Below, in pieces: positions 8,615 to 17,310 of a stretch of 64,000 nucleotides of DNA. The stretch is taken from contig NZ_LTAO01000037.1 of the NCBI RefSeq assembly GCF_001590785.1, positions 128,920 through 192,919 on the forward strand, written 5' to 3'. Position numbers and translations under genes: made by a program. How positions within the stretch are numbered: position 1 is the first letter of the stretch; every line of letters starts with the position of its first letter. Origin of the DNA: Alkalihalobacillus trypoxylicola (lineage in GTDB: Bacteria; Bacillota; Bacilli; Bacillales; Bacillaceae_D). Below the pieces are notes generated by a model, which was given only the letters and a program-made list of their open reading frames with translations, was not told the DNA's origin and made no database searches.

Positions 8615-10000
8615 TTAAATTTCTTGTGTTTCTAGCTTTTGGTTTGGATCGTTATATACTGACTCATCCAATTCCTTTGTCCATTTACCTGTTAGGGTTC
8701 CAGCTGTCATACTTCCACTAACATTAACAGCTGTACGTCCCATGTCAATTAATGGTTCTACAGAAATAAGGACACCAGCTAACGCTATCGGCATATCTAA
8801 AGCGGATAGTACTAAAAGCGCAGCAAAGGTAGCTCCTCCACCTACACCAGCAACACCGAATGAACTGATTGCTACTACGACAATTAACATGAGAAGAAAG
8901 CCTGGGTCAAGAGGATTGATTCCAATTGTTGGAGCAATCATTACAGCTAACATGGCAGGATAAATACCCGCACAACCGTTTTGACCAATTGACAAACCAA
9001 ACGATCCAGCGAAGTTTGCTGTCCCTTCAGGTACACCTAGCTTGCGTTGTGTTTGTATGTTTAATGGTAATGCACCAGCACTTGTTCTTGACGTAAAAGC
9101 AAATGCTAATACTGGAAATGCTTTTTTTACATAAGTAATAGGGTTTAAACCAGAAACTAATAACAATATTAAGTGAATAATAAACATAACTGCTAATGCA
9201 ACGTAAGAAGCAATAACAAATTTACCTAAGCTAGCAATAGCTGCTAAATCACTTGTCGCAACAGTACGAGTCATAATCGCTAATACACCATAAGGCGTTA
9301 ATCTAAGAATCAAAGTCACGACTCTCATCACAATTGCGTGAATGGAATCGATAATTTTAGCAAAGGTTTCTGCCTTTTCTGGTTCCTTACGTCGAACTCC
9401 TAAATAGGCAATTCCTAAAAATACCGTAAAAATAACAACTGCTATTGTAGAAGTAGAACGGGCTCCGGTAAAATCTAAAAATGGATTAGCAGGCAATAAT
9501 TGAATAATCTGCTCTGGAAAACTTAACCCTTCAACATTATTCGTATAATTTTCTTCTAAAGAAGCTCCTCTTTCTAACTCTGCTTCACCTTGTTCAATTT
9601 GGATAGCCTCTAGGTTAAATCCAACAGATGTTGCAATCCCTACTGCTGCTGCAATGGCAGTTGTACCAATTAATACAGCAATAATTAACGCACTTATCTT
9701 ACCAATATTTTTTGATAAGGTCATTTTTGTAAAGGCAGATAAGATAGAAATAAAAATTAAAGGCATCACAATCATTTGTAAGAATCGAATATAGCTTGTT
9801 CCGACCATATTAAACCAATTTGATGATTCAGCGACAACCTCTGATGAGCTACCATATGCCCATTGAAGCCCCAACCCAAAAAGTATTCCTAAACCTAGAC
9901 CAGTAAATACTCTTTTAGAAAATGATAGATGCTTTCTTTGCATCATGTATAAACCTAAAATTAATAATAGCATTATAATAATATTTAAAATAACTAACAT
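8615..10000 (-). CDS. tcyP: L-cystine:cation symporter TcyP-like (DAACS family)
   Basis: A 461-residue multi-span carrier of the dicarboxylate/amino acid:cation symporter family, for sodium- or proton-driven import of L-cystine. About nine hydrophobic stretches and the re-entrant hairpin region (RTSAGALPLNIQTQRKLG, then a Gly-rich GVAGVGGGATFAA) fit the fold. The N-terminal part (MMQRKHLSFSKRVFTGLGLG) closely resembles B. subtilis TcyP from memory. I start it at ATG 10000, six bases after GGAGAGGTG; the GTG at 10009 lies inside that ribosome binding site. A TTGACT/TAAAAT promoter pair lies close upstream. Cystine specificity is inferred. Confidence 0.88.
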   Translation of the reverse strand: MLVILNIIIMLLLILGLYMMQRKHLSFSKRVFTGLGLGILFGLGLQWAYGSSSEVVAESSNWFNMVGTSYIRFLQMIVMPLIFISILSAFTKMTLSKNIGKISALIIAVLIGTTAIAAAVGIATSVGFNLEAIQIEQGEAELERGASLEENYTNNVEGLSFPEQIIQLLPANPFLDFTGARSTSTIAVVIFTVFLGIAYLGVRRKEPEKAETFAKIIDSIHAIVMRVVTLILRLTPYGVLAIMTRTVATSDLAAIASLGKFVIASYVALAVMFIIHLILLLVSGLNPITYVKKAFPVLAFAFTSRTSAGALPLNIQTQRKLGVPEGTANFAGSFGLSIGQNGCAGIYPAMLAVMIAPTIGINPLDPGFLLMLIVVVAISSFGVAGVGGGATFAALLVLSALDMPIALAGVLISVEPLIDMGRTAVNVSGSMTAGTLTGKWTKELDESVYNDPNQKLETQEI

Positions 10001-10146
10001 ACATTTCACCTCTCCTGTGTATTCATTTTACTCAAGTATCCCAATAAGTCAAGTAGGAATAATTCAATATATGTAATTGACCTATAAAAATGTCACAAAT
10101 TTTGTAAAACATTTTTAACTAATCTGATTATAAAAGTATATAAATA

Positions 10147-10187
10147 AAACTGTCAAAGCATGTACTTCCTTATGCTCTAACAGTTTT
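10147..10187 (-). terminator. Terminator of carbon-nitrogen hydrolase gene
   Basis: On the minus strand AAAACTGTTAGAGCAT pairs imperfectly with ATGCTTTGACAGTTTT, followed by TTTATTTATA. It starts three bases after the 10191 stop. Confidence 0.7.
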
Positions 10188-10190
10188 TCA

Positions 10191-10982
10191 TTAATATAAG
10201 TGGGGTACTCGGCTTTCAAATACTGGAACGTTTTCTCTAATACTTTTGACTGTTTTTATATCAATTAGACTAGTAATGGTTTCTTCTTTATTCTTTGTCC
10301 CTTCTATAATTATATCTCCCCATGGATTTATAACCTTTGAACGCCCAGCGAAAATAGTCCCCTGATCTTCACCGACCGTATTGCACGATACAAGGAAGCA
10401 TTGATTTTCAATGGCTCGGCCTTGCTGAAGAACTTCCCAATGCTGAAATCTCGCTTCTGGCCATTCAGCTACTACAAATAGTACATCCATTCCTTCTAAC
10501 GCTAAAGACCTTGCTAATTCTGGAAAGCGTAAATCATAACAAATGATTAACCCCATCCTATAGCCATCTAATGTAAACAACCTTGCTCGTTTATCACCTG
10601 CGGTCAAAAAATTAGGCTCATTAAGCATAGGAACAAGGTGCATTTTATCATATTGATAAATGAGCTGACCAGCTCTGTTAAAAACAAGCGCTCGATTGTA
10701 AATTTTTTCTCCTACTTTAACAGCAATAGAGCCACCCACGATATTAATCGCATACTTTTGAGCTAACTCACTTAATAGCTTATAGGTTTCTCCTTCAGGC
10801 ACTTCGGCAATCTCCTGCAAATCCTCTAAACGATATCCCGTTGTCCACAGCTCAGGAAGAATTAATATATCAGGCTTTTCCGCTTTCTCGACCTCATTAC
10901 TGACCCATTTACTTACACGCTCACGGTTAGCCTGTGGGTCTGCAGGAATAATAGACATTTGATAAATTGACATTTTAAGCAT
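10191..10982 (-). CDS. Carbon-nitrogen hydrolase (nitrilase superfamily, MtnU/omega-amidase-like)
   Basis: A 263-residue cytosolic amidase. The nitrilase catalytic triad is complete: Glu about 44 in LPELWTTGY, Lys about 113 in YDKMHLVP and Cys about 148 in IICYDLRFPE. It resembles B. subtilis MtnU (YkrU) and omega-amidases such as NIT2, which hydrolyse alpha-keto acid amides, for example alpha-ketoglutaramate or ketomethiobutyramide; that assignment is by family. The ATG at 10982 follows AAGGGTGA at normal spacing, whereas the in-frame ATG at 11009 has no ribosome binding site. No methionine-salvage genes are nearby. Confidence 0.88.
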   Translation of the reverse strand: MLKMSIYQMSIIPADPQANRERVSKWVSNEVEKAEKPDILILPELWTTGYRLEDLQEIAEVPEGETYKLLSELAQKYAINIVGGSIAVKVGEKIYNRALVFNRAGQLIYQYDKMHLVPMLNEPNFLTAGDKRARLFTLDGYRMGLIICYDLRFPELARSLALEGMDVLFVVAEWPEARFQHWEVLQQGRAIENQCFLVSCNTVGEDQGTIFAGRSKVINPWGDIIIEGTKNKEETITSLIDIKTVKSIRENVPVFESRVPHLY

Positions 10983-11058
10983 CTCATCACCCTTTAATAA
11001 ACCATTCATTTATTACAACTAGATTAGCTGATTTTTTGTATAAGATAAAGAATTATTC

Positions 11059-11220
11059 TTAAAGGATTGGTAAATGGCTTTGATAAGAGGGATTTCGAAA
11101 GTAGGGTGGTCTTGGTCCAATTTTTTGCATGGGCCATGAATGATTTAAATAATTCATTGTTACAAGACCTGGTTTATTTGTTAATAGTAGAGTGATTTCA
11201 GGATTAAACATAAATTTCAT
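11059..11220 (-). CDS. Small hypothetical protein, 53 residues
   Basis: A short gene begins 15 bases after the SDR stop, with a strong AAGGAGG and 7-base spacer before ATG 11220. The product (start MKFMFNPEITLLLTNKPG) has no membrane helix, is Pro-rich toward the end (KIGPRPPYFRNPSYQ) and is not recognised. Close linkage suggests co-transcription with the stress-type SDR gene. Codon content looks coding, and the ribosome binding site is too good to ignore. Confidence 0.65.
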   Translation of the reverse strand: MKFMFNPEITLLLTNKPGLVTMNYLNHSWPMQKIGPRPPYFRNPSYQSHLPIL

Positions 11221-11235
11221 ATTTTTTCCTCCTTT

Positions 11236-12213
11236 TTAAGAGCTAGTTGATTCACCACCATTAACATGGAGAACCTGACCAGTCACAAATCTGGAATCAT
11301 CAGATGCCAAATAGACATAAGTTGGTGCAAGCTCAAATGGCTGTGCTGCGCGTTTCATCGGATTTTGTGAGCCGAATATAGCCACTTGATCAGCTGTGAA
11401 GCTTGCAGGGATGAGTGGAGTCCATATTCTCCCTGGGGCCACTGCATTCACACGAATTCCTTTATCAATTACATTTTTACTTAATGCTCGTGTAAATCCC
11501 ACAATTGAACTTTTGGTTGCCGTATAATCAATCATTTGTTCTTCCCCATTATAGGCCACAATTGAAGTCGTACCAATAATTGAACTCCCTACACCCATAT
11601 AAGGTAGAGCAGCTTTAGTCGTATAAAAATGTGAATAAATATTAACTTTAAACGTATCATCAAATTGTTCATCTGTAATATCGGTAAGCTCTTTTTGTTG
11701 AAATTGAATGCCCACATTGTTTACTAAAATATCAATTTTTCCTAAGACATTAACGGTTTGAGTAACATTCCTAACGTTTTGCTCTTTGCTTCTTACATCT
11801 CCAGGTAATAATAGACATTCTCTTCCCAATTCCTCAATACGATTTTTCGTTCTTTGCGCATCCTCATGTTCATTCAAATACGAGACTGCCACATCTGCCC
11901 CTTCTTTTGCAAACGCAATAGCAACAGCCGCTCCAATTCCACTATCACCACCTGTTATGAGCGCTACTTTATTTTCTAGCTTTCCACTTCCCTTGTAATT
12001 GGGATTTTCAAGGAGCGGAAGTGGCACCATTAAGGCATCTATGCCCGGGTGATTGAGCTGTCTTTGTTCTGGAACTGTAACAGGTATTTCCTCATATTGT
12101 TCAATTTTTGCATAATGGCGGTAAAGAGGATAAGGAGAAGCTTGCATCGTTTCTTTAAACTTGTCTTGTAATTCCTTAATATGCTTTAATTGTTCCTCAG
12201 AATTTAACATCAT
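11236..12213 (-). CDS. SDR family oxidoreductase, general-stress YdaD/YhxC-like
   Basis: A 325-residue SDR with an extra N-terminal segment of about 80 residues before the Rossmann fold, typical of the YdaD/YhxC/YhdF group of bacilli. Motifs: TGGDSGIG for the cofactor, NNVG (commonly NNAG), the catalytic Ser in TTSIVAY and Tyr/Lys in YTATKSS, and [13 protein letters not shown]. The natural substrate is unknown for this group, and several members belong to the sigma-B stress regulon; I found no clear sigma-B promoter here. AGGAGG precedes two adjacent ATGs (12213 and 12210), so the start may be one codon later. The 53-residue gene follows. Confidence 0.9.
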   Translation of the reverse strand: MMLNSEEQLKHIKELQDKFKETMQASPYPLYRHYAKIEQYEEIPVTVPEQRQLNHPGIDALMVPLPLLENPNYKGSGKLENKVALITGGDSGIGAAVAIAFAKEGADVAVSYLNEHEDAQRTKNRIEELGRECLLLPGDVRSKEQNVRNVTQTVNVLGKIDILVNNVGIQFQQKELTDITDEQFDDTFKVNIYSHFYTTKAALPYMGVGSSIIGTTSIVAYNGEEQMIDYTATKSSIVGFTRALSKNVIDKGIRVNAVAPGRIWTPLIPASFTADQVAIFGSQNPMKRAAQPFELAPTYVYLASDDSRFVTGQVLHVNGGESTSS

Positions 12214-12293
12214 AATCCCTCCTAGCTACTTATCTCTATGATGGGAACGATTTAATATGAATTAATTCTTAAGGCACATATGTAATAAAGGCT

Positions 12294-12495
12294 GCGCTCT
12301 TTTCTATCTAATAGGACGCTCCTTTTTGACCGTTTTCGTGGTATGGCGCTCTTTACTGTCCAATAGAGCTCTCCTTTTTGACTGTTTTCGTGGTGCGGTG
12401 CTCTTTACTGTCCAATAGAACGCTCCTTTTTGACCGTTTTCGTGATGCGAATCCTTGTTCGGGTGAATAGACCATCTCCATTTGACCGATCTCTT
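12294..12495. repeat. 52-bp tandem repeat array (four units)
   Basis: Three units start at 12294, 12346 and 12398 with an exact 52-base period, and a diverged fourth starts at 12450. The shared core reads CTCCTTTTTGACCGTTTTCG with AATAG about 10 bases before it. The period is not a multiple of three and no frame stays open, so it is non-coding. The same core recurs in the 13594-14010 array. With its flanks it fills the otherwise empty gap 12214-12541. Confidence 0.85.
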
Positions 12496-12541
12496 AATCC
12501 TTAGCTCTTATTCGTTAATGAATACTTCTAAAAAATGAACT

Positions 12542-12943
12542 TCAATCATTATGAGTGCGGTCATCTTCAGCTACAAGAGCTGTATTTCCATCTTTATCAG
12601 TAAAATAATAAAAAGTTTTATCTGGCTCACTTTCAAAAATCACACCGATATATTTAGGATTTAAATGTTTGTATCCTTCTTCTTTATAAGGAATAATTGA
12701 AAATTCCCATTTCTCGTTAGGGTAATGTTCTTTTAAATAGGGAACTAGTATTTCTATTCTTTTTTGTATTTCTGCATCAATATTAGTAAGCTCTTTTGAT
12801 AATAAAACCATAATAAAAATTAAAATGATTAATACTCCACTAGAAAACAACCTAACCTTATTTTTAAATTTAATCACAATTATGGTACTAATTATTACTA
12901 AAATCGCACAAAAAAGTAACCCAGATAATGCAAAAAGATTCAA
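12542..12943 (-). CDS. Hypothetical membrane protein, 133 residues
   Basis: Not recognised. Two N-terminal hydrophobic helices (about 4-24 and 32-50) are followed by a soluble, mixed-charge domain of about 80 residues (IEILVPYLKEHYPNEKWEF, then GVIFESEPDKTFYYF) that would sit outside or at the membrane face. The start is a TTG at 12943 with GGGGTG six bases upstream. It is divergent from another small membrane protein at 13082, and the pair is bracketed by tandem repeat arrays. Confidence 0.7.
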   Translation of the reverse strand: MNLFALSGLLFCAILVIISTIIVIKFKNKVRLFSSGVLIILIFIMVLLSKELTNIDAEIQKRIEILVPYLKEHYPNEKWEFSIIPYKEEGYKHLNPKYIGVIFESEPDKTFYYFTDKDGNTALVAEDDRTHND

Positions 12944-13081
12944 ATCATCACCCCTTTATGGTAAATTTTACTTTAATTTTACTTTATTAAAAATAGTTAT
13001 TTAAAAAAAGGAGGAAATGTAATATATGATTAGGTTGAGGTAGTAAGTGTCCCTCTTATCTTATTTTTGGGAGGTCATTAT

Positions 13082-13405
13082 ATGTTTTCTAATAAACAAA
13101 GTATTGTTTATTTTATATTCACTTTATCTATTACCATTATATTAGCGAGTTTATATTATGTTGAAAGAAACAAAAATATATCACCTAATGAAGCTATGCA
13201 AGCTTTAATAAATGGTCAAGAACTTTCATTTAGTGAGAGTGTTAATAAGGAGCAAATAGAGGATTTAAGAAGTATTTTAAGGTCTTCAAAAATATCCAAT
13301 ACGCATTCTATAAAAATTGTTTCTGAACAAGGCACTTATATTGTGCATTTTTCAAATGGAAATAACAGAGAATTCATAATAGAGAGCATCCACAAAGATT
13401 ATTAG
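13082..13405 (+). CDS. Hypothetical single-span membrane protein, 107 residues
   Basis: Not recognised. One N-terminal membrane helix (IVYFIFTLSITIILASLYYV) precedes a short, soluble domain with repeated Ser/Asn/Lys. It could be a signal anchor with an extracytoplasmic domain. GGGAGG lies 7 bases before ATG 13082; the in-frame TTG at 13067 is upstream of that site and was rejected. A separate AAGGAGG near 13012 precedes only a five-codon frame. Confidence 0.65.
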   Translation: MFSNKQSIVYFIFTLSITIILASLYYVERNKNISPNEAMQALINGQELSFSESVNKEQIEDLRSILRSSKISNTHSIKIVSEQGTYIVHFSNGNNREFIIESIHKDY

Positions 13406-13489
13406 GTACTAAGGATAAATAGATTGTTTATTGCTTCACTAAAAAGAAAGGTGTTAACTGTTTTGGATCAAAAGCACGGGTGAACAATA

Positions 13490-13545
13490 TCCACAGGTAG
13501 AAGTTGCAGCTGTTCGATTTCCAAGGCACTCCGCGTCCCTGGGGT
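13490..13545 (-). repeat. Partial family-B repeat fragment
   Basis: CTGTTCGATTTCCAAGGCAC and the following GCGTCC...GGTGCC resemble the central segment of the long family-B copy at 52572-52788. Only this segment is conserved, so it looks like a decayed remnant. No gene is visible between 13406 and 14197. Confidence 0.5.
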
Positions 13546-13593
13546 GCCATGAAATCCATTATTGAAAAGTGGTTTTCTGGCAAGCACGCACAA

Positions 13594-14010
13594 TCATTCC
13601 AATAGAGCTCTCCTTTTTGACCGTTTTTGTGGTGCGACTCCTTTTTCGGGCGAATAGACCTTCTCCTTTTGACCGTTCTACTCGTTCAGCGCTCTTTTCC
13701 TTCCAATAGAACTTTCCTATTCACCCTTCCCACCTGTTCTGCACTCTTTTCAGGTGAATAGAGCTTCTCCTTTTGACCGTTTTTGTGGTGCGACTCCTTT
13801 TTCGGGCGAATAGAACGTTCCCTTTTGCCGTTTCTACTCATTCATCGCTCTTTTCCTTCCAATAGAGCGCTCCTTTTTGACTCGTCCTCCTATTCATTCT
13901 TCTTTCCCTTCCAATAGAACCGCCTATTTACCCTTCCCTCTTCTTTGTCGCTCTTTTCCTTCCAATAGAACTTTCCCTTTCTACCTGTCCTCAAGCTCTT
14001 CATTCTTTCT
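13594..14010. repeat. Degenerate tandem repeat array, second copy
   Basis: At least eight loosely repeated blocks of about 40-55 bases alternate AATAG, CTCCTTTTTGACCGTT and CGCTCTTTTCCTTCC motifs. The first block is nearly identical to units of the 12294-12495 array (CCAATAGAGCTCTCCTTTTT occurs in both). Unit lengths vary and similarity decays to the right. No frame stays open. The spacing and sequence variation exclude a CRISPR array. Confidence 0.8.
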
Positions 14011-14080
14011 CATATGAATACTGTTATTTATAGGTCATTTACCTTTTAATCTTACTCATTCTCTTCCCTGTAAAAATACA

Positions 14081-14129
14081 AAAAGAGCTGTACGATTAGG
14101 TGTTAAAAACCCTAACGAAACAGCTCTTT
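14081..14129 (-). terminator. Long terminator downstream of csbD
   Basis: AAAGAGCTGT and ACAGCTCTTT close a long stem with an inner CGTTAGG/CCTAATCG arm. On the minus strand it is followed by TTTTTGTATTTTT. It lies about 70 bases past csbD. Confidence 0.8.
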
Positions 14130-14146
14130 CATCTATATAATCAACT

Positions 14147-14189
14147 CAGTAATACATTTCAGCGATGCATTGCTGAATTGTTATTACTG
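14147..14189. other. Extended stem-loop between csbD and its terminator
   Basis: CAGTAATACATTTCAGC and GCTGAATTGTTATTACTG form an imperfect 17-bp stem around GATGCATT, without a T tract. It overlaps nothing coding and could be an mRNA 3' stabiliser. Confidence 0.45.
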
Positions 14190-14197
14190 CTACTTGC

Positions 14198-14386
14198 TTA
14201 GTTCCAGCTATCTACTTCTTTTTTTGCTTCTTCTTTTGTTTTACCGTATCTTTCTTGGATTTTCCCGACTAATTTATCTTTGTCTCCATCTACTTGCTGA
14301 ATATCATCGTCTGTTAGTTTTCCCCACTTTTTCTTCGCTTCTCCTTTTAATTGATTCCATTTACCTTTCCATTTCACTTGTTCCAT
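14198..14386 (-). CDS. csbD: CsbD family general stress protein
   Basis: A 62-residue, highly charged helical protein with the family pattern WKGKWNQLKGEAKKKWGKLTDDD, then GKIQERYGKTKEEA. CsbD proteins accumulate under general stress; their molecular role is unknown. The start at 14386 lies nine bases after GGAGG; the ATG at 14395 directly abuts that site and is unlikely. A sigma-B-like promoter at 14431-14456 agrees with the sigma-B control known for B. subtilis CsbD. Confidence 0.92.
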   Translation of the reverse strand: MEQVKWKGKWNQLKGEAKKKWGKLTDDDIQQVDGDKDKLVGKIQERYGKTKEEAKKEVDSWN

Positions 14387-14430
14387 CTTAATCATCCTCC
14401 TGTTTTTATATGATTAGCTTTAATTTTTAT

Positions 14431-14456
14431 ATAACCGCTTCAATCTAAATTTAAAC
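14431..14456 (-). promoter_or_regulatory. Sigma-B-like promoter of csbD
   Basis: Minus-strand GTTTAA (14451-14456), 14 bases, then GGTTAT (14431-14436): 11 of 12 consensus matches. It lies about 45 bases before the csbD start. Confidence 0.7.
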
Positions 14457-14561
14457 ATTGCGTTGCTTATACGAAAAAAAGAATGTCCTCGTTTGTTACG
14501 TAGACATTCTTTCCCCTTATAATCGTAATGATGATAAAAAGTACAGCCAAACCCTAGACTA

Positions 14562-15107
14562 TTATAGTCTTCTGACCTTAAAAACTTGAGGAGCTTTTTT
14601 AATTAATAAAACCATAATTGCCATGGTTAATAGCATTTCTGGAAAAACGTGTGAAATGTTGTAAACAAATGAATATAAGGCCACATTCCAGCCTTCTGGA
14701 GCATAAATTCCAAACCAAACGACTCCTGAGATAAAATAGCTTAAAAGCCTTAATGAACTCGCTAAAATAATTCCATAAATAATAGAGGATATTTTAGGTA
14801 ATTGCCCTTTGATTATAAATACACCTGCAAGCCCAAGAAGTGTCGCTGGTAGAATATAATCCAAAATGATTTGTAAAGGAACTTGATATATTCCACCTGT
14901 AATCAAATCAATTAGTGCTGCAATCAATCCGGCTCCTAAACCTATCTTCCAGCCACGTCTAATTGCAATAAGTATAATCGGGACCATTTCTAATGAAATT
15001 GAACCTCCAAATGCCCAAAAGAAATTAACTTTTACTAGTCCTAAAATTACTGATAGTGCAGCCATTACAGCCATTTCAATCATAATGACTAAGCGTTCTC
15101 TTTCCAT
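14562..15107 (-). CDS. thiT: ECF thiamine transporter S component ThiT
   Basis: A 181-residue integral membrane protein with six hydrophobic helices that binds thiamine for the shared ECF energy-coupling module (EcfA1/A2/T, not in this window). Family features include FWAFGGSISLEMVPI near the start, RRGWKIGLGAG and the YNISHVFPEM loop. The start at ATG 15107 matches the N-terminus of known ThiT; an in-frame extension to 15140 would lie inside the riboswitch terminator hairpin. The TPP riboswitch directly upstream independently supports the thiamine assignment. Confidence 0.95.
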   Translation of the reverse strand: MERERLVIMIEMAVMAALSVILGLVKVNFFWAFGGSISLEMVPIILIAIRRGWKIGLGAGLIAALIDLITGGIYQVPLQIILDYILPATLLGLAGVFIIKGQLPKISSIIYGIILASSLRLLSYFISGVVWFGIYAPEGWNVALYSFVYNISHVFPEMLLTMAIMVLLIKKAPQVFKVRRL

Positions 15108-15117
15108 AATAAATAAA

Positions 15118-15151
15118 ACATCCCCTTTTAAAAATACCACAAAGGGGATGT
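15118..15151 (-). terminator. Riboswitch-controlled terminator before thiT
   Basis: ACATCCCCTTT pairs with AAAGGGGATGT, followed by TTTATTTATT. It is the expression platform of the TPP riboswitch, positioned between aptamer and thiT start. The closing GGGG is also the only nearby Shine-Dalgarno-like stretch. Confidence 0.88.
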
Positions 15152-15184
15152 CATGAATTCGCTAAATATCGATAGTGAATACTC

Positions 15185-15276
15185 TAACACCACTTCCCTA
15201 CGCTAGTATTGAACTAGATCAGGTTCTAAGAGTTAAGGAATAACCTCTCTCAGTCAAAGATTTGACACCCCTAGTG
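15185..15276 (-). promoter_or_regulatory. TPP riboswitch (THI box) aptamer
   Basis: On the minus strand the aptamer shows the conserved ACTAGGGGTG start, CTGAGAG, the ACCTGATCTAGTT core with AATACTAGCGTAGGGAAGTG at the 3' end. Thiamine pyrophosphate binding should favour the terminator at 15118-15151 and lower thiT expression. Confidence 0.97.
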
Positions 15277-15331
15277 ATTTTATTTTTTTCTATTGTAACA
15301 TATACTTCTTCACACTTGTAGATTAATTGGT

Positions 15332-17218
15332 TTACAATTGTATTTCTTCTATCATTAGAGACAGTTCTTCCCAACGGTTCATGAGCTTCTCCAGCTCTTG
15401 ATTCAAGTGCTCCTGCTCTCTCATTAAATCAGCAATCGTACCATAATCACTACCTGAATCATCAATTTTCTTTTGGATATCGGCTAAAGCTTCTTCTTGA
15501 TTTGAAATTTTCTCCTCAATCGTTTCCCACTCTCTTTGCTCATGATAGGAGAGCTTCTTTTTCTTCTCAACCCTCGTAGTCAGTTTTTCAGCTTTGGAAG
15601 GAGACGTTTTTTCTATTGTTTCTTTTTGCTCCTCCTTTTCAAGATAATCACTGTAATTGCCTTGAAAAACTGAAACATGACCTTTTCCTTGAAATACGAG
15701 TAAATGGGATACTAAGCGGTCTAGAAAGAAACGATCATGAGAAACCGTTATAACCACTCCAGGAAATTGTTCTAAATAATCTTCTAAAACTGATAACGTT
15801 TCCGTATCTAAATCATTCGTAGGTTCATCTAAAAACAATACATTAGGTTCGGTCATTAATATTTTCAACAAATAAAGTCTGCGCCTTTCGCCACCGGATA
15901 AACGACGGATATAGGTTCTTTGCATAGAACGCGAAAATAAAAAACGCTCTAACATCTGTTCAGCGGTTATGACATCCCCCGACTTGGTATATACGACCTC
16001 AGCAATTTCTTTAATATATTCAATGACTCGTAGCTCACCATTAATTTCTGATTCTTCTTGCGTATAGTAGCCAATTTTTACAGTCTCGCCAATTTTAATT
16101 TCTCCACTATCTGGGTTCAATCGTCCTGCCATCATATTCAATAATGTAGATTTTCCTGTACCGTTCGGTCCAATGATTCCTAAGCGATCACCTTTATTAA
16201 TCAAATAATGAAAAGAATCAATGATTTTTTTCTCTGAAAAGGATAGACTGACATTTACTAATTCAATGACATCCTTTCCAAGCCGCTTTGACCCGATTGC
16301 AAAATCAAAGTTTCGGTTTTCAAATTCAGGGTTATCATTTTTTAAATTTTCTACTCGATCGATTCTTGCTTTTTGTTTGGTCGTTCTTGCCTTTGCACCC
16401 CTTTGTAACCAGGCAAGCTCTTTTCTTAAAAGATTTTGTCTTTTACTTTCATTTTGAACGGCAAGCTCTTCTCTTTCCGCTTTTTTCTGTAAAAATACTT
16501 CATAATTTCCTTCATAACGATAAAGCTTCCCTTTATCAAGTTCAAATATTTGATTCGTTATTCGATTCAGAAAGTACCGATCATGAGTGATGACGATGAA
16601 AGCACCCTTATATTGGCCTAAATAATGCTCTAGCCACTCAATCGTAGAATGATCTAAATGGTTAGTCGGTTCATCTAATAAAAGTAAATCAACTGGCTGT
16701 ATGAATGCTTTTGCAATAGCAACCCGTTTCTTCTGTCCGCCAGAAAGCTCACTAATTTTTTGGTTAAAGGTCGTAATACCAAGCTTAGTTAAAATGGTTT
16801 TCGCTATTGTATTTGCTTCCCAGGCTTCCTTTTGATCCATTTCCTGCTGATATTTTATTAATTTATTTAATGATTGATCATCACTTTTACTTTCCATTTC
16901 TAACAAAGCCTGCTCATAACTACGCATCGTTTTCATGATCGGGGTATCACCATAATAAATTTGCTCTAGAACCGTTAATTCTTCGTCCAAATCAGGCTGC
17001 TGTGCCAAATATTCTATTTTAAAATCATTACGATGGATTAAACGACTATGATCAGCTTCTTCTATGCCAGCAATAGCTTTTAATAAGCTAGACTTTCCCG
17101 TCCCGTTAACACCGATTAAGCCGATTCTGTCTCCTTCATTTACAGTAAAAGATAAATCTTGAAACAAAGTTTTATCTCCAAATGATTTTGTTAATTGCTC
17201 AACTTGTAGTAAACTCAT
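15332..17218 (-). CDS. yfmR: ABC-F translation factor, YfmR-like
   Basis: A 628-residue cytosolic ABC-F protein with two ATPase domains and no membrane segment. ABC1: GVNGTGKSS, LSGGQKKR and LLLDEPTNHLD. ABC2: GPNGTGKST, LSGGERRR and LFLDEPTNDLD. The two are joined by the Arg/Lys-rich P-site tRNA interaction motif (RRELAWLQRGAKAR-like), and a C-terminal coiled coil runs from about 545. Full-length similarity is to B. subtilis YfmR, which acts with EF-P to rescue ribosomes stalled on proline-rich stretches. It sits alone between thiT and nos. Confidence 0.92.
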   Translation of the reverse strand: MSLLQVEQLTKSFGDKTLFQDLSFTVNEGDRIGLIGVNGTGKSSLLKAIAGIEEADHSRLIHRNDFKIEYLAQQPDLDEELTVLEQIYYGDTPIMKTMRSYEQALLEMESKSDDQSLNKLIKYQQEMDQKEAWEANTIAKTILTKLGITTFNQKISELSGGQKKRVAIAKAFIQPVDLLLLDEPTNHLDHSTIEWLEHYLGQYKGAFIVITHDRYFLNRITNQIFELDKGKLYRYEGNYEVFLQKKAEREELAVQNESKRQNLLRKELAWLQRGAKARTTKQKARIDRVENLKNDNPEFENRNFDFAIGSKRLGKDVIELVNVSLSFSEKKIIDSFHYLINKGDRLGIIGPNGTGKSTLLNMMAGRLNPDSGEIKIGETVKIGYYTQEESEINGELRVIEYIKEIAEVVYTKSGDVITAEQMLERFLFSRSMQRTYIRRLSGGERRRLYLLKILMTEPNVLFLDEPTNDLDTETLSVLEDYLEQFPGVVITVSHDRFFLDRLVSHLLVFQGKGHVSVFQGNYSDYLEKEEQKETIEKTSPSKAEKLTTRVEKKKKLSYHEQREWETIEEKISNQEEALADIQKKIDDSGSDYGTIADLMREQEHLNQELEKLMNRWEELSLMIEEIQL

Positions 17219-17310
17219 GCGCTCTCATTCCTTTAATAAAAACAAAAAATGTCCTACAGTTTGTCCCGTAATCTTCGAACATCTGCTTGTGATTTCGTTT
17301 TTTATAATGA

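Noticed and set aside
10030..10075. Possible CymR site before tcyP
   Set aside because: A TAGGAATAATT-like half-site is present but the partner half does not fit well enough to claim it.
13026..13043. Five-codon frame after a strong AAGGAGG near 13012
   Set aside because: It could be a leader peptide for 13082, but there is no hairpin or regulatory residue pattern to support attenuation.
13463..13483. Short TTG frame (six codons) after AAAGGTG
   Set aside because: It resembles the start of a gene cut by the neighbouring family-B fragment, but six codons are not enough to identify anything.
13594..14010. Possible CRISPR array
   Set aside because: Repeat units vary in length and sequence, spacers are not unique equal-length segments, and no cas gene is present.
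16221..16590. Plus-strand frames opposite the ABC-F gene
   Set aside because: They are antisense shadows of a strongly conserved ATPase gene and have no ribosome binding site.
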